Translations under genes and position numbers: made by a program
Part shown: positions 56,457-64,000 of the stretch, piece by piece
Layout of the letters: every line of letters begins with the position of its first letter
Position numbering within the stretch: the first letter of the stretch is position 1
Notes under the pieces: model-generated
Told to the model about the DNA's origin: nothing
The model's database searches: none
What the model saw: the letters and a program-made list of their open reading frames with translations, nothing else
NCBI RefSeq assembly: GCF_003096555.1
Contig: NZ_QEKM01000001.1
Span: 3,902,898 to 3,966,897, forward strand
Length of the DNA stretch: 64,000 nucleotides
Source: Simplicispira sp. 125
GTDB lineage: Bacteria; Pseudomonadota; Gammaproteobacteria; Burkholderiales; Burkholderiaceae_C
Direction of reading: 5' to 3'

Positions 56457-57419
56457 GTGCTGCACCAGCGCAACCCCCAACTCAATCGCAATGGCGAGCT
56501 GATCCACCTGCTGTCTATCGAGGGCCTGCCGCGCGACATCGTCACGCACATCCTCGATACCGCCGCCAACTTCGTGAGCGTGAACGACCGTGAGGTCAAG
56601 AAGGTGCCGCTCTTGCGTGGCAAGAGCGTGTTCAACCTGTTTTTCGAGAACAGCACACGCACGCGCACCACGTTCGAGATCGCGGCCAAACGCCTGTCGG
56701 CTGACGTGTTCAACCTCGATATCGCGCGCAGCTCGGCCAGCAAGGGCGAGTCGCTGCTCGACACCATCGCCAACTTGTCGGCCATGGCGGCCGACCTGTT
56801 CGTCGTGCGGCACAGCGAATCGGGCGCACCCTACCTGATTGCGCAGCATGTCGCGCCCCATGTGCACGTCATCAACGCGGGCGACGGGCGCCACGCCCAC
56901 CCCACGCAGGGGCTGCTGGACATGTACACCATCCGGCACTACAAGAAGGATTTCTCCAGCCTGACCGTCGCCATCGTGGGCGATGTGCTGCACTCGCGCG
57001 TGGCGCGGTCCGACATCCACGGCCTGACCACGCTGGGCTGCGCCGAGGTGCGCGTGGTGGGGCCGCGTACCCTGGTGCCGTCCAATATGGCCGAGATGGG
57101 AGTGCGTGTGTGCCATACGCTCGAAGAAGGCATCAAGGATGCCGACGTGGTCATCACGCTGCGCCTGCAGAACGAGCGCATGAGCGGCGCACTGCTGCCG
57201 TCGAGCCAGGAGTATTTCAAGAGCTTTGGCCTCACGCCCGAGAAACTGCGGCTGGCCAAGCCGGACGCCATCGTCATGCATCCCGGTCCCATCAACCGGG
57301 GCGTAGAGATTGACTCTGCCGTGGTGGATGGCCCGCAGGCCGTGATCCTGCCGCAGGTCACCTTTGGCATTGCGGTGCGCATGGCGGTCATGTCGATCGT
57401 GGCCGGGAATGAGGCTTAA
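56457..57419 (+). CDS. pyrB: aspartate carbamoyltransferase catalytic subunit
   Basis: A 320-residue enzyme that condenses carbamoyl phosphate and aspartate, the first committed pyrimidine step. It carries carbamoyl-phosphate motif [11 protein letters not shown] (about residues 62-72), [14 protein letters not shown] and [12 protein letters not shown]. It begins at GTG 56457, three bases after pyrR. As in Pseudomonas it is followed by a non-catalytic dihydroorotase homolog, with which the known enzyme forms a dodecamer; that assembly here is inference. No pyrI regulatory subunit is present. Confidence 0.94.
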   Translation: MLHQRNPQLNRNGELIHLLSIEGLPRDIVTHILDTAANFVSVNDREVKKVPLLRGKSVFNLFFENSTRTRTTFEIAAKRLSADVFNLDIARSSASKGESLLDTIANLSAMAADLFVVRHSESGAPYLIAQHVAPHVHVINAGDGRHAHPTQGLLDMYTIRHYKKDFSSLTVAIVGDVLHSRVARSDIHGLTTLGCAEVRVVGPRTLVPSNMAEMGVRVCHTLEEGIKDADVVITLRLQNERMSGALLPSSQEYFKSFGLTPEKLRLAKPDAIVMHPGPINRGVEIDSAVVDGPQAVILPQVTFGIAVRMAVMSIVAGNEA

Positions 57420-57541
57420 CCCCCTGAATCGCTTCGCGTCTTCCCCCAAGGGGGACGCCCCCAGTGGCCCGGCAAAGCCGGTTCCACGGGGGCACTGGCG
57501 TGGGTCTGCTGCGGCGCGGGTGTCTGTTGATGTAATGCAGA

Positions 57542-57600
57542 CTGCTATTTATTTGATAGCTGTTTGCGCTTGTCCAGTAAGCGCTAGCAGCAATTTGGCT
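57542..57600. repeat. palindromic repeat copy G
   Basis: TTGCGCTT (57564-57571), a 7-base loop GTCCAGT and AAGCGCTA (57579-57586), with left flank CTGCTATTTATTTGATAGC. It lies between pyrB and pyrC'. The rest of this 188-bp gap is GC-rich, with small inverted repeats (CCCCC-AA-GGGGG near 57443 and CCGGC-AAAG-CCGG near 57470). Confidence 0.75.
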
Positions 57601-57607
57601 TGAAATC

Positions 57608-58903
57608 ATGAAGATACTGATCCAGAACGGCCGTGTGATCGACCCCGCCTCGGGCCTTGACCAGACCTGTGACATCGCCATCGCGGCAGGCCGTATCGTG
57701 GGCGTGAACCGCGTGCCGCCCGATTTTGCGCCCCAGCGCAGCATTGACGCCACAGGTTGCATCGTGCTGCCCGGGCTGGTGGACCTGGCGGCCCGTCTGC
57801 GCGAGCCAGGGTATGAGCACGAAGGCATGCTCGAATCCGAAATGGCGGCTGCAGTGGCCGGCGGTGTGACCAGCCTGGTGTGCCCGCCCGATACCGACCC
57901 CGTGCTCGACGAGCCGGGGCTGGTGGAGATGCTCAAGTTCCGCGCCGAAAAACTGCACCAGACGCGCCTGTTTCCGCTGGGCGCCCTTACGCGCGGGCTG
58001 GCGGGCGAGGTGCTGACGGAAATGGCCGAGCTCACTGAGTCCGGCTGTGTGGGTTTTGGCCAGGCCGAGGTGCCCTTGGCCAGCACGCAGGTCCTGCAGC
58101 GCGCATTGCAGTATGCGGCCACCTTTGGCTACACCGTCTGGCTGCGCCCACAGGAGCTGCATCTGGGCAAGGGCGTAGCGGCCAGTGGCTCGCTGGCCAC
58201 GCGGTTGGGCCTGTCGGGCGTGCCAGTGGCGGCCGAGACAATTGCGCTGCATACCATTTTTGAGCTGCTCCGGGCGACCCAGGCGCATGTGCATTTGTGC
58301 CGTCTGTCCAGCGCTGAAGGGGTGGCGCTGGTACGCCAGGCCCGCGCCGAGGGTTTGAATGTGACGTGCGACGTCAGCATCAACTCGCTCTATCTGACGG
58401 ACACGGACATCGGCTTTTTTGACAGCCGGGCGCGGCTGACGCCGCCGCTGCGCCAGCAGCGCGATCGCGATGCCCTGCAGGCGGGCCTGCGCGACGGCAC
58501 CATCGACGCACTGGTCTCAGACCATAACCCGGTCGACGAAGACGCCAAGACACTGCCTTTTGCCGAAGCCGAACCCGGCGCTACCGGACTGGAGCTGCTG
58601 CTGAGCCTGGCACTCAAATGGTCGCAGGACAGTGGCGCGCCCCTGGCGCGTGCTCTGGCCGTAGTGACCAGCGAGCCCGCCCGCGTGTTGGGCAGTGCCC
58701 TGGGAACCCTGCAGGCCAGCGTGGGCCAGTTGGTGGAGGGGGGGGTGGGGGATGTCTGCATCTTCGATCCGAAGGACCATTGGATTGTGCAGGCCGAGGC
58801 CCTGCGCAGCCAGGGCAAACACACGCCGTTTTCGGGCTACGAGCTGCCGGGGCGGGTGCGCTGCACGTTGGTGGCTGGGCAGATTGCGTTTGAACGAAGC
58901 TGA
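57608..58903 (+). CDS. pyrC': non-catalytic dihydroorotase homolog (PyrC')
   Basis: A 431-residue amidohydrolase-fold protein. The metal motif DxHxH of active dihydroorotases is here DLAARLREPG, so both zinc His are lost (Ala and Arg). A later His position reads HLCRLSSAEG, while SDHNPVDEDAK keeps the Asp region. This matches PyrC' of Pseudomonas, which has no activity but is needed to assemble the PyrB dodecamer. It is downstream of pyrB across a palindromic repeat. A working dihydroorotase must be encoded elsewhere. Confidence 0.88.
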   Translation: MKILIQNGRVIDPASGLDQTCDIAIAAGRIVGVNRVPPDFAPQRSIDATGCIVLPGLVDLAARLREPGYEHEGMLESEMAAAVAGGVTSLVCPPDTDPVLDEPGLVEMLKFRAEKLHQTRLFPLGALTRGLAGEVLTEMAELTESGCVGFGQAEVPLASTQVLQRALQYAATFGYTVWLRPQELHLGKGVAASGSLATRLGLSGVPVAAETIALHTIFELLRATQAHVHLCRLSSAEGVALVRQARAEGLNVTCDVSINSLYLTDTDIGFFDSRARLTPPLRQQRDRDALQAGLRDGTIDALVSDHNPVDEDAKTLPFAEAEPGATGLELLLSLALKWSQDSGAPLARALAVVTSEPARVLGSALGTLQASVGQLVEGGVGDVCIFDPKDHWIVQAEALRSQGKHTPFSGYELPGRVRCTLVAGQIAFERS

Positions 58904-58938
58904 GACAGTGAGCGCGCTTTAAGCCAGGCCAGGTTTTT

Positions 58939-59676
58939 GTGAAGCACTTCAAGGCCTGCGGGCGTTTGCTGCGTCTGCTGTTCCATGTCGCCCAGGGTCT
59001 GTGGGTCGTAGCGCTGCGCTTTCCGGCGCTGTCACCCGCGCAGCAGCAGGCCCGGGTGCAGGCCTGGTCGCTGGCGCTGCTAGCCCATGCGGGCGTTTCG
59101 CTCTCGATTCGCGGGGCTCCTGCGCTGGTCGGCCCGGTTTTGCTGGTGTCCAACCACCTGTCGTGGCTGGATATTCCGGTGTTGCATGCGGCACGCTATT
59201 GCAGGTTTGTCTCCAAGTCGGACGTGCAGGACTGGCCGCTGGTTGGTACGCTGGCCACGGCAGCGGGCACGCTCTACATTGAGCGCAGTTCTCCCCGCGA
59301 TGCCTTGCGCGTGGTGCAGTCCATGCAGCAGGCGCTGGCGCAGGGTGAAGTGTTGGCGGTGTTTCCTGAAGGCACGACCGGCGATGGGCGCACCATGCTG
59401 CCCTTTCATGCCAACTTGCTGCAGGCTGCCGTGGCAGCCCAGGCGCCGGTGCAACCCGTAGGCCTGCGGTTTGTCGACAAGGCCACGGGCTCCACCAGTT
59501 TTGCGCCCAGCTTTGTTGGTGATGAAACCCTGGTGGGCTCCATCTGGCGCACGCTGTGCGCGCCGCCGATCGAGGCCATCGTGCATTTTGGGGTCCTTGA
59601 ATATGCACTGGAGCGTGATCGGCGTACCTGGGCGCTGCACTTGCACCACACCGTGGACAGCCTGCGGCGCGGTTGA
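58939..59676 (+). CDS. lysophospholipid acyltransferase (PlsC family)
   Basis: A 245-residue 1-acyl-glycerol-3-phosphate acyltransferase-like protein, with HX4D motif SNHLSWLDIPVL (about residue 72), substrate motif VFPEGTTGDG (about 140) and an N-terminal amphipathic or membrane segment (LLRLLFHVAQGLWVVALRF). It probably acylates lysophosphatidate at the inner membrane. It begins at GTG 58939, 35 bases after pyrC', so it may be the last gene of the pyr operon. Substrate preference is unknown. Confidence 0.83.
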   Translation: MKHFKACGRLLRLLFHVAQGLWVVALRFPALSPAQQQARVQAWSLALLAHAGVSLSIRGAPALVGPVLLVSNHLSWLDIPVLHAARYCRFVSKSDVQDWPLVGTLATAAGTLYIERSSPRDALRVVQSMQQALAQGEVLAVFPEGTTGDGRTMLPFHANLLQAAVAAQAPVQPVGLRFVDKATGSTSFAPSFVGDETLVGSIWRTLCAPPIEAIVHFGVLEYALERDRRTWALHLHHTVDSLRRG

Positions 59677-59856
59677 CCGTTAGTGTGTCAAAAATGCCTT
59701 TCGAGCTGGCATCTGTCTTGAAAAGCGTGCATATTCCACGTATCGGGCGCTTTTGGTATGGAATGTTGGTCTTTTGGACACGCAATTCCCGTATCGTCCG
59801 GATCTTTCGGGCCGGTGCCTATGCAGCCTGGCCCTTCACACTGCAGGGAGGACACC

Positions 59857-61089
59857 ATGGATCTGGTACAGCGCGTCAAAAGCATTCTTCTTCAACCCAA
59901 GGACACCTGGGCCACCATCGAGGGCGAGCAGGCGGATGTAGCAGGCCTGTACACCCGCTACCTCATGGTGCTGGCGGCCATTCCGGCGGTCTGCGGTTTC
60001 ATTGGCATGTCCATCATCGGCATGGGGGCCTTTGGGGTTTCCATCCGTGTTCCATTCCTATCGGGCCTGGCCAGCATGGTGGTGTCTTACGTGCTGAGCC
60101 TGGTGGGCGTGTTTGTGCTGGCGCTCATTGTCAATGCCCTGGCTCCGACCTTTGGTGGTCAGAAAGACCAGATGCAGGCGCTCAAACTGGCCGTTTACGC
60201 CAGCACGGCTGCCATGCTGGGAGGCCTCTTCAGTCTGCTGCCGGCGCTGGCCATGCTCAGTTTGCTGGCCGCGCTGTATTCGATCTACCTGATCTATTGC
60301 GGGCTGCCTATTCTGATGAAAAATCCGCCAGAGAAGTCACTGGCGTACACCGCCGTGGTGCTGGTGGCTGCCATCGTGATGGGGGTGGTCATGGGGCTTG
60401 TCAGCAACATGTTCATGCCCCGGGGCGGCATGCTCATGGGCAGCGCAGACGATTCTGCGATCTCGGTGACCACACCGGGCGGCAAGGTCAGCATCAACAC
60501 CGCCGGGCTGGAGGCGGCGAGCAAGAAGATGGAAGAGGCCGCTCGCCAGATGGAAAAGGCACAGAAAAGCAATGACCCCAACGCCATTGCTACAGCCACG
60601 GGCCAGGCGGTGGCGGCTGCCGCTGGCATGATGGGCGGCGGGCAGGCGGTGGCCGCGCAATCCCTCAAGGCGGCGCTGCCTGAACAACTGGGGGACATGG
60701 CCCGAACAGGCTTTGACGTGCAGGATGGTGCTGCCTTGGGCTTGCCTACCAGCCAGGCCAGCGCGCAATTCAGCAATGGCGACAAGGAGGCGCGCCTGGA
60801 AATCACCGACCTGGGCGGTATGGGCCAGATGGCTATCCTGGCCATGGGCATGGCACAGGGCGAAAAAGAAGACCGCGAGCATGCCGAGAAGACCTGGCAG
60901 GAAGGTGGCCGTACCCTGCACCAGAGCTACCGCAAGGACGGCAGCCAGGCAGAGTTCAAGATGGTGCTGAAGAACGGCATCCTGGTCAGCATCGAGGGTG
61001 ACAACATGGACATGCGCGCGGTGCGCTCCCTGCTGTCCGAGGTGAACGTTGCAGCCCTGGAGGGGCTGCAGCGCAAGGCCAAGCCCTGA
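59857..61089 (+). CDS. YIP1-family membrane protein
   Basis: A 410-residue protein. Residues 1-180 hold a YIP1 domain with about five membrane helices (VQRVKSILLQPKDTWATIEGE, then YLMVLAAIPAVCGFIGM, SYVLSLVGVFVLALIV and VVLVAAIVMGVVMGLVSNMF). The soluble C-terminal half (about 195-410) has an Ala/Gln/Lys-rich helical stretch and then a domain with DKEARLEITDLGGMGQM. Function is unknown. ATG 59857 has GGGAGGAC upstream and is chosen over in-frame codons back to 59758. Confidence 0.8.
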   Translation: MDLVQRVKSILLQPKDTWATIEGEQADVAGLYTRYLMVLAAIPAVCGFIGMSIIGMGAFGVSIRVPFLSGLASMVVSYVLSLVGVFVLALIVNALAPTFGGQKDQMQALKLAVYASTAAMLGGLFSLLPALAMLSLLAALYSIYLIYCGLPILMKNPPEKSLAYTAVVLVAAIVMGVVMGLVSNMFMPRGGMLMGSADDSAISVTTPGGKVSINTAGLEAASKKMEEAARQMEKAQKSNDPNAIATATGQAVAAAAGMMGGGQAVAAQSLKAALPEQLGDMARTGFDVQDGAALGLPTSQASAQFSNGDKEARLEITDLGGMGQMAILAMGMAQGEKEDREHAEKTWQEGGRTLHQSYRKDGSQAEFKMVLKNGILVSIEGDNMDMRAVRSLLSEVNVAALEGLQRKAKP

Positions 61090-61107
61090 TCGAGGCATGG
61101 ACGAGGA

Positions 61108-61160
61108 TTGCTATAATAAACTGAGCTATCAGCGCTTGATGGTAAAGCGCTAGAGGCCTT
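61108..61160. repeat. palindromic repeat copy H
   Basis: AGCGCTTGATGGTAAAGCGCT (inverse arms AGCGCTT and AAAGCGCT) with flanks GCTATAATAAACTGAGCTA on the left and GAGGCCTTTTTT on the right. It separates the convergent YIP1 and ABC-ATPase genes. The T6 run after the stem could let it end the YIP1 transcript. Confidence 0.72.
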
Positions 61161-61166
61161 TTTTAC

Positions 61167-62240
61167 CTAAATCGCAGGCGTCCGCTCAAAAGTCACCACA
61201 TGGTCCACTTGGGCGCGAATGCCGATCCATTCGCCCAGGGCATGGTCATGGTGGCTGGGCACATGGGCCAGCAGAGCCTGGCCGTTGTGCAGGCGCAGGG
61301 TGTACAGGAACTCGGATCCTCGGAATGACTTGCGCACGATCTGGGCCTGCACTGGCGCCGCGTCGTCGTGCACGATGTCATCGGCGCGCAGCAGCACGTC
61401 GCATTCGCCCGCCGGGTAGCTGGAAGGCAGGGGACATTCGGTCAGGTTGGCCAGATCGCCCAGTGGCGTGCGCACCACGACGGCACTGCCTTGCTGCACC
61501 AAGGTGGCGGGTGCAAACACGCCGTGGCCAATGAAGTCAGCCACAAAGCGCGTGGCTGGGCGGTGATAGAGGGTGTAGGCATCGTCCCACTGGTGCAGGT
61601 GGCCCTGGTGCATGACACCAATCACGTCACCAATGGCAAAGGCTTCAAGCTGGTCGTGCGTGACGAACAGCGCCGTGGCGCCTGCGGCTTTCAGGATGCC
61701 GCGCACTTCATGGGCCAGGCGCTCGCGCAAATCCACATCGAGATTGGAAAAAGGTTCGTCCAGCAGCATGAGCTGAGGGCGCGGCGCCAGCGCACGGGCC
61801 AGTGCCACGCGCTGCTGCTGGCCACCCGAGAGTTCGTGCGGAAAGCGCTTTTCGCTGCCCTCCAGCCCGACGAGCTGCAGCACCTCGGTCACCCGCGCAG
61901 TCTGTGCGCCGCGCGGCAGGCTGTGGATGCCAAAAGCCACGTTTTGCCCTACGTTCAAGTGCGGGAACAGGGCATAGTCCTGGAACACCATGCCAATGCG
62001 GCGTTGCTCAGGGGGCAAGCTGCGTCCAGGGCTTCCGACAATCTGCTCGCCCAGGCGGATTCTTCCCGCCGCCACGGGCTCCAGGCCGGCCACGGCGCGA
62101 AGCAGCGTGGTTTTTCCGCAGCCCGAAGGGCCAATCAGCACGCCGATCTGGCCCGTGCTCAGCCCCAGTGAAACGTCTTGCACTGCGGCCTGCGGCTGGC
62201 CGGCGTAGCGCACTTCAAGTTGGGAGACCTCTAGAAACAT
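61167..62240 (-). CDS. ABC transporter ATP-binding protein, iron(III)/FbpC type
   Basis: A 357-residue ATPase with Walker [18 protein letters not shown]-loop [13 protein letters not shown], signature [15 protein letters not shown], Walker [13 protein letters not shown] and H-loop FVTHDQ. A C-terminal TOBE-like regulatory domain occupies about 245-355. Sequence features match FbpC/PotA-type importers of iron or small solutes. The cognate permease is the divergent gene at 62318; a periplasmic binding protein is expected but lies outside the window. ATG 62240 begins [14 protein letters not shown]. Confidence 0.88.
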   Translation of the reverse strand: MFLEVSQLEVRYAGQPQAAVQDVSLGLSTGQIGVLIGPSGCGKTTLLRAVAGLEPVAAGRIRLGEQIVGSPGRSLPPEQRRIGMVFQDYALFPHLNVGQNVAFGIHSLPRGAQTARVTEVLQLVGLEGSEKRFPHELSGGQQQRVALARALAPRPQLMLLDEPFSNLDVDLRERLAHEVRGILKAAGATALFVTHDQLEAFAIGDVIGVMHQGHLHQWDDAYTLYHRPATRFVADFIGHGVFAPATLVQQGSAVVVRTPLGDLANLTECPLPSSYPAGECDVLLRADDIVHDDAAPVQAQIVRKSFRGSEFLYTLRLHNGQALLAHVPSHHDHALGEWIGIRAQVDHVVTFERTPAI

Positions 62241-62268
62241 GGATTCATTGTAGGCGGGGGCGTTGGCG

Positions 62269-62289
62269 AAATGCTTAGAATTCGCATTT
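62269..62289. promoter_or_regulatory. candidate Fur-type operator
   Basis: AAATGC-N9-GCATTT, a 21-bp inverted repeat with GAATTC inside, lies in the 77-bp gap between the divergent ABC-transporter genes. Position and AT-rich symmetry suit a Fur box, but the match to the 19-bp Fur consensus is only partial. Confidence 0.35.
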
Positions 62290-62317
62290 GTATTAGTGGC
62301 GCCCGATAGCGGGGCCA

Positions 62318-63988
62318 GTGGCTACTGTATTTCCATCCTTGCTCTCCGAGTCGCTCACCTTGCCACGTTTCCTCGCTGTCCTGCGCACCCTTCCGCTGCT
62401 GTTGCTTGTCGGTCTGCTGTCGCTTCCCGTGCTGGCGCTGTTGGGGGCATGGTTGCCCTGGGGGGTGGCGCAGGCTCCCGCAGGGGCTATCTTGCGCGAG
62501 ATGGCGGCCACAGTGCTGCCGGGCTATGTTTGGACCACGCTCTGGCTCGCCCTGTGGGTGGGGCTGGGGGCTGCGTTCGTGGGAACGGCCGCAGCGGCAG
62601 TCGTGACCCTGTTTGATTTTCCAGGGCGGCGCATGCTCGAATGGCTGCTGCTGCTGCCCCTGGCCATGCCGGCTTATGTCACGGCCTATGCGTATACCGA
62701 TTTCCTGCAGTTCAGCGGCCCGCTCCAGGTGGGACTGCGTGCGGCGTTTGGGTTGGAAGGCCGCCTGCTGCCGGAGGTCCGCAGTCTGTGGGGCGCTATC
62801 TGGGTGTTTATTTTTGCGCTCTACCCTTACGTGTACCTGCTCGCACGCACGGCGCTGGGTGAACGCGCTGCCCACCTGATGGAAGCCGCGCGACTGCTCG
62901 GTGCGCCGCTCTCACGCCGCATTGCCACTATTGCGCTGCCCCTGGCCCGCCCGGCCGTTGCAGCCGGTGTGGCGCTCGTGCTGATGGAAACACTGGCCGA
63001 TTTTGGCGTCACCAGCTACTTCGGCATACAGACCTTTACGACCGGCATCCTCAAGGCATGGTTGTCCATGGACAACCGCACGGCGGCAGCACAACTGTCC
63101 ACCATGCTGCTGGCGTTGGTCATGGGGCTTTTGTGGCTGGAGCACCGAGCCCAGCGGCGCATGCGCTTTTCGGCGGCGGGTCCGGGTCATGCGGCCGCGA
63201 CCGAAGCTTTGCCAGTGCCCCTGCACGGCGTGCGCCGCTGGTTGGCCTGGGCGGTATGCACGGTGCCGGTGCTCATGGGCTTTGTGGCGCCCGTGGGTTT
63301 TATGCTGCGCCCTTTGGCATCCGATTGGTCGGTGTTGCCCTGGGAGCGTTTTCTGGAATGGGCCTGGAACAGTGTCCGCCTGGGGGGAATGACCGCCGGG
63401 CTGGCTGTGCTGGTGGCGCTGGCGCTGGCCTTTGCGGTACGCCGCCGTCCTGATGTATTGACGCGCGGTGTGGTGCGGCTTGCCAGTGTGGGTTATGCGG
63501 TGCCGGGTGCCGTCATTGTGGTGGGCCTGTTACTGCCTGTGGGTTGGTTGCAAGAGTTGGTTCCGGGCTGGGGGGTGGGGGCGCTGGTGACCACCACCGC
63601 GGTGGGCATTGTCTGGGCCTACCTGGTGCGGTTTTGCGCAGTGGCGCTGCAGTCGGTGCAAAGCGGCTATGCCCGTATCCCGGGCAGTCTGGATGATTCG
63701 GCGCGCATGCTGGGCGCGCGCAGTGGCCGCCTTCTGGTCGGTGTCCACTGGCCCCTGTTGCGTCGCTCGACTGCCGCAGCGGCCCTGCTGGTTTTTGTGG
63801 ATGTGATGAAAGAGTTGCCTGCCACCATGGTGCTGCGCCCCTTCAACAGCGACACGCTGGCTGTGGTGGCCTATCAATTGGCCCGTGACGAACGCTTGGG
63901 CGAGGCGGCCTTGCCCTCGCTGGCGCTGGTGCTGGTGGGCTTGGTTCCGGTCATTCTGCTCAGCCGGACGCTGCGCGGCCGGGATTGA
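62318..63988 (+). CDS. ABC transporter permease, iron(III)/FbpB type
   Basis: A 556-residue double permease with about twelve membrane helices, formed from two fused permease halves as in FbpB. The EAA loops, one in each half, are MEAARLLGAPLSRRIATIAL (about residue 188) and LDDSARMLGARSGRLLVGVH (about 460). It begins at GTG 62318; no better start is in frame nearby. It diverges from the matching ATPase, with a candidate Fur box between them. The substrate iron is inferred from family resemblance. Confidence 0.85.
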   Translation: MATVFPSLLSESLTLPRFLAVLRTLPLLLLVGLLSLPVLALLGAWLPWGVAQAPAGAILREMAATVLPGYVWTTLWLALWVGLGAAFVGTAAAAVVTLFDFPGRRMLEWLLLLPLAMPAYVTAYAYTDFLQFSGPLQVGLRAAFGLEGRLLPEVRSLWGAIWVFIFALYPYVYLLARTALGERAAHLMEAARLLGAPLSRRIATIALPLARPAVAAGVALVLMETLADFGVTSYFGIQTFTTGILKAWLSMDNRTAAAQLSTMLLALVMGLLWLEHRAQRRMRFSAAGPGHAAATEALPVPLHGVRRWLAWAVCTVPVLMGFVAPVGFMLRPLASDWSVLPWERFLEWAWNSVRLGGMTAGLAVLVALALAFAVRRRPDVLTRGVVRLASVGYAVPGAVIVVGLLLPVGWLQELVPGWGVGALVTTTAVGIVWAYLVRFCAVALQSVQSGYARIPGSLDDSARMLGARSGRLLVGVHWPLLRRSTAAAALLVFVDVMKELPATMVLRPFNSDTLAVVAYQLARDERLGEAALPSLALVLVGLVPVILLSRTLRGRD

Positions 63989-64000
63989 ATGGGTCCTGAA

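Noticed and set aside
55930..56460. PyrR-dependent attenuator before pyrB
   Set aside because: pyrR and pyrB are three bases apart and no terminator/antiterminator pair is present between them.
55839..57449. Minus-strand open frame (536 codons) opposite ruvX-pyrR-pyrB
   Set aside because: Spans three well-identified plus-strand genes and shows no domain.

Overview
The window is GC-rich bacterial chromosome with tightly packed, often overlapping genes. Gene families and gene order point to a betaproteobacterium of the Comamonadaceae (Acidovorax-like). Supporting signs are dusB-fis, pyrR-pyrB plus a non-catalytic dihydroorotase, PilSR and Pil-Chp type IV pilus control, NrdR-boxed nrdAB, and a family of short palindromic repeats (AGCGCTT-N7-AAGCGCT type) scattered between genes. 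The genus is an inference from sequence recognition only.

Layout. 1-2.6 kb: end of prmA, a zinc-ribbon membrane protein and a PfkB-family sugar kinase. 2.6-8.0 kb (minus): a histone H1-like DNA-binding protein, then class Ia ribonucleotide reductase nrdB and nrdA behind two NrdR boxes. 8.1-13.0 kb (minus): an overlapping five-gene run, ypjD / small membrane protein / pilS / pilR / ampD. 13.0-23.5 kb: ffh, miaB, a secreted protein, a tRNA with CAU anticodon, an enoyl-CoA hydratase, an M61 peptidase with a palindromic repeat inside its coding sequence, dsbC, a UbiH-type hydroxylase, a MOSC protein and ychF.

23.46-30.24 kb is a 6.8-kb integrative element inserted at the last codons of ychF. It is bounded by a 16-bp direct repeat (attL/attR) and has arm-type repeats at both ends. 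It carries a P4-type tyrosine integrase, an Xre-type repressor, a lipoprotein, an AlpA/Xis-like protein, a small unknown protein, a possible HUH-type replication initiator, a PGN_0703-family putative restriction endonuclease and a single-pass membrane protein. The same 15-bp palindromic operator, at exactly the same distance from an ATG, lies before the repressor gene and before the membrane-protein gene. Insertion also creates a new intrinsic terminator from the ychF 3' end, while the probable original ychF terminator now lies 6.8 kb away. This element is the best candidate for an undescribed system: a small, self-regulated satellite-like element with nuclease and membrane cargo.

30.3-42.6 kb: rarD, a diguanylate cyclase, a phosphotransferase/kinase fusion, a YqaA membrane protein, a VanX-like protein that appears to have lost its catalytic residues, dusB-fis, purH, an acyltransferase, hemL, thiD and rubredoxin. 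42.6-53.4 kb is the pilus chemosensory operon pilG-pilH-pilI-pilJ-chpA followed by pilU. With pilSR at 8.7-12 kb, the window holds two layers of pilus control: transcription by PilSR and surface/chemosensory control by Pil-Chp. 53.4-61.1 kb: photolyase, yqgE-ruvX-pyrR-pyrB-pyrC', an acyltransferase and a YIP1 protein. The window ends with a divergent iron-type ABC transporter pair (ATPase and double permease). No rRNA, CRISPR array or intact insertion sequence was seen.
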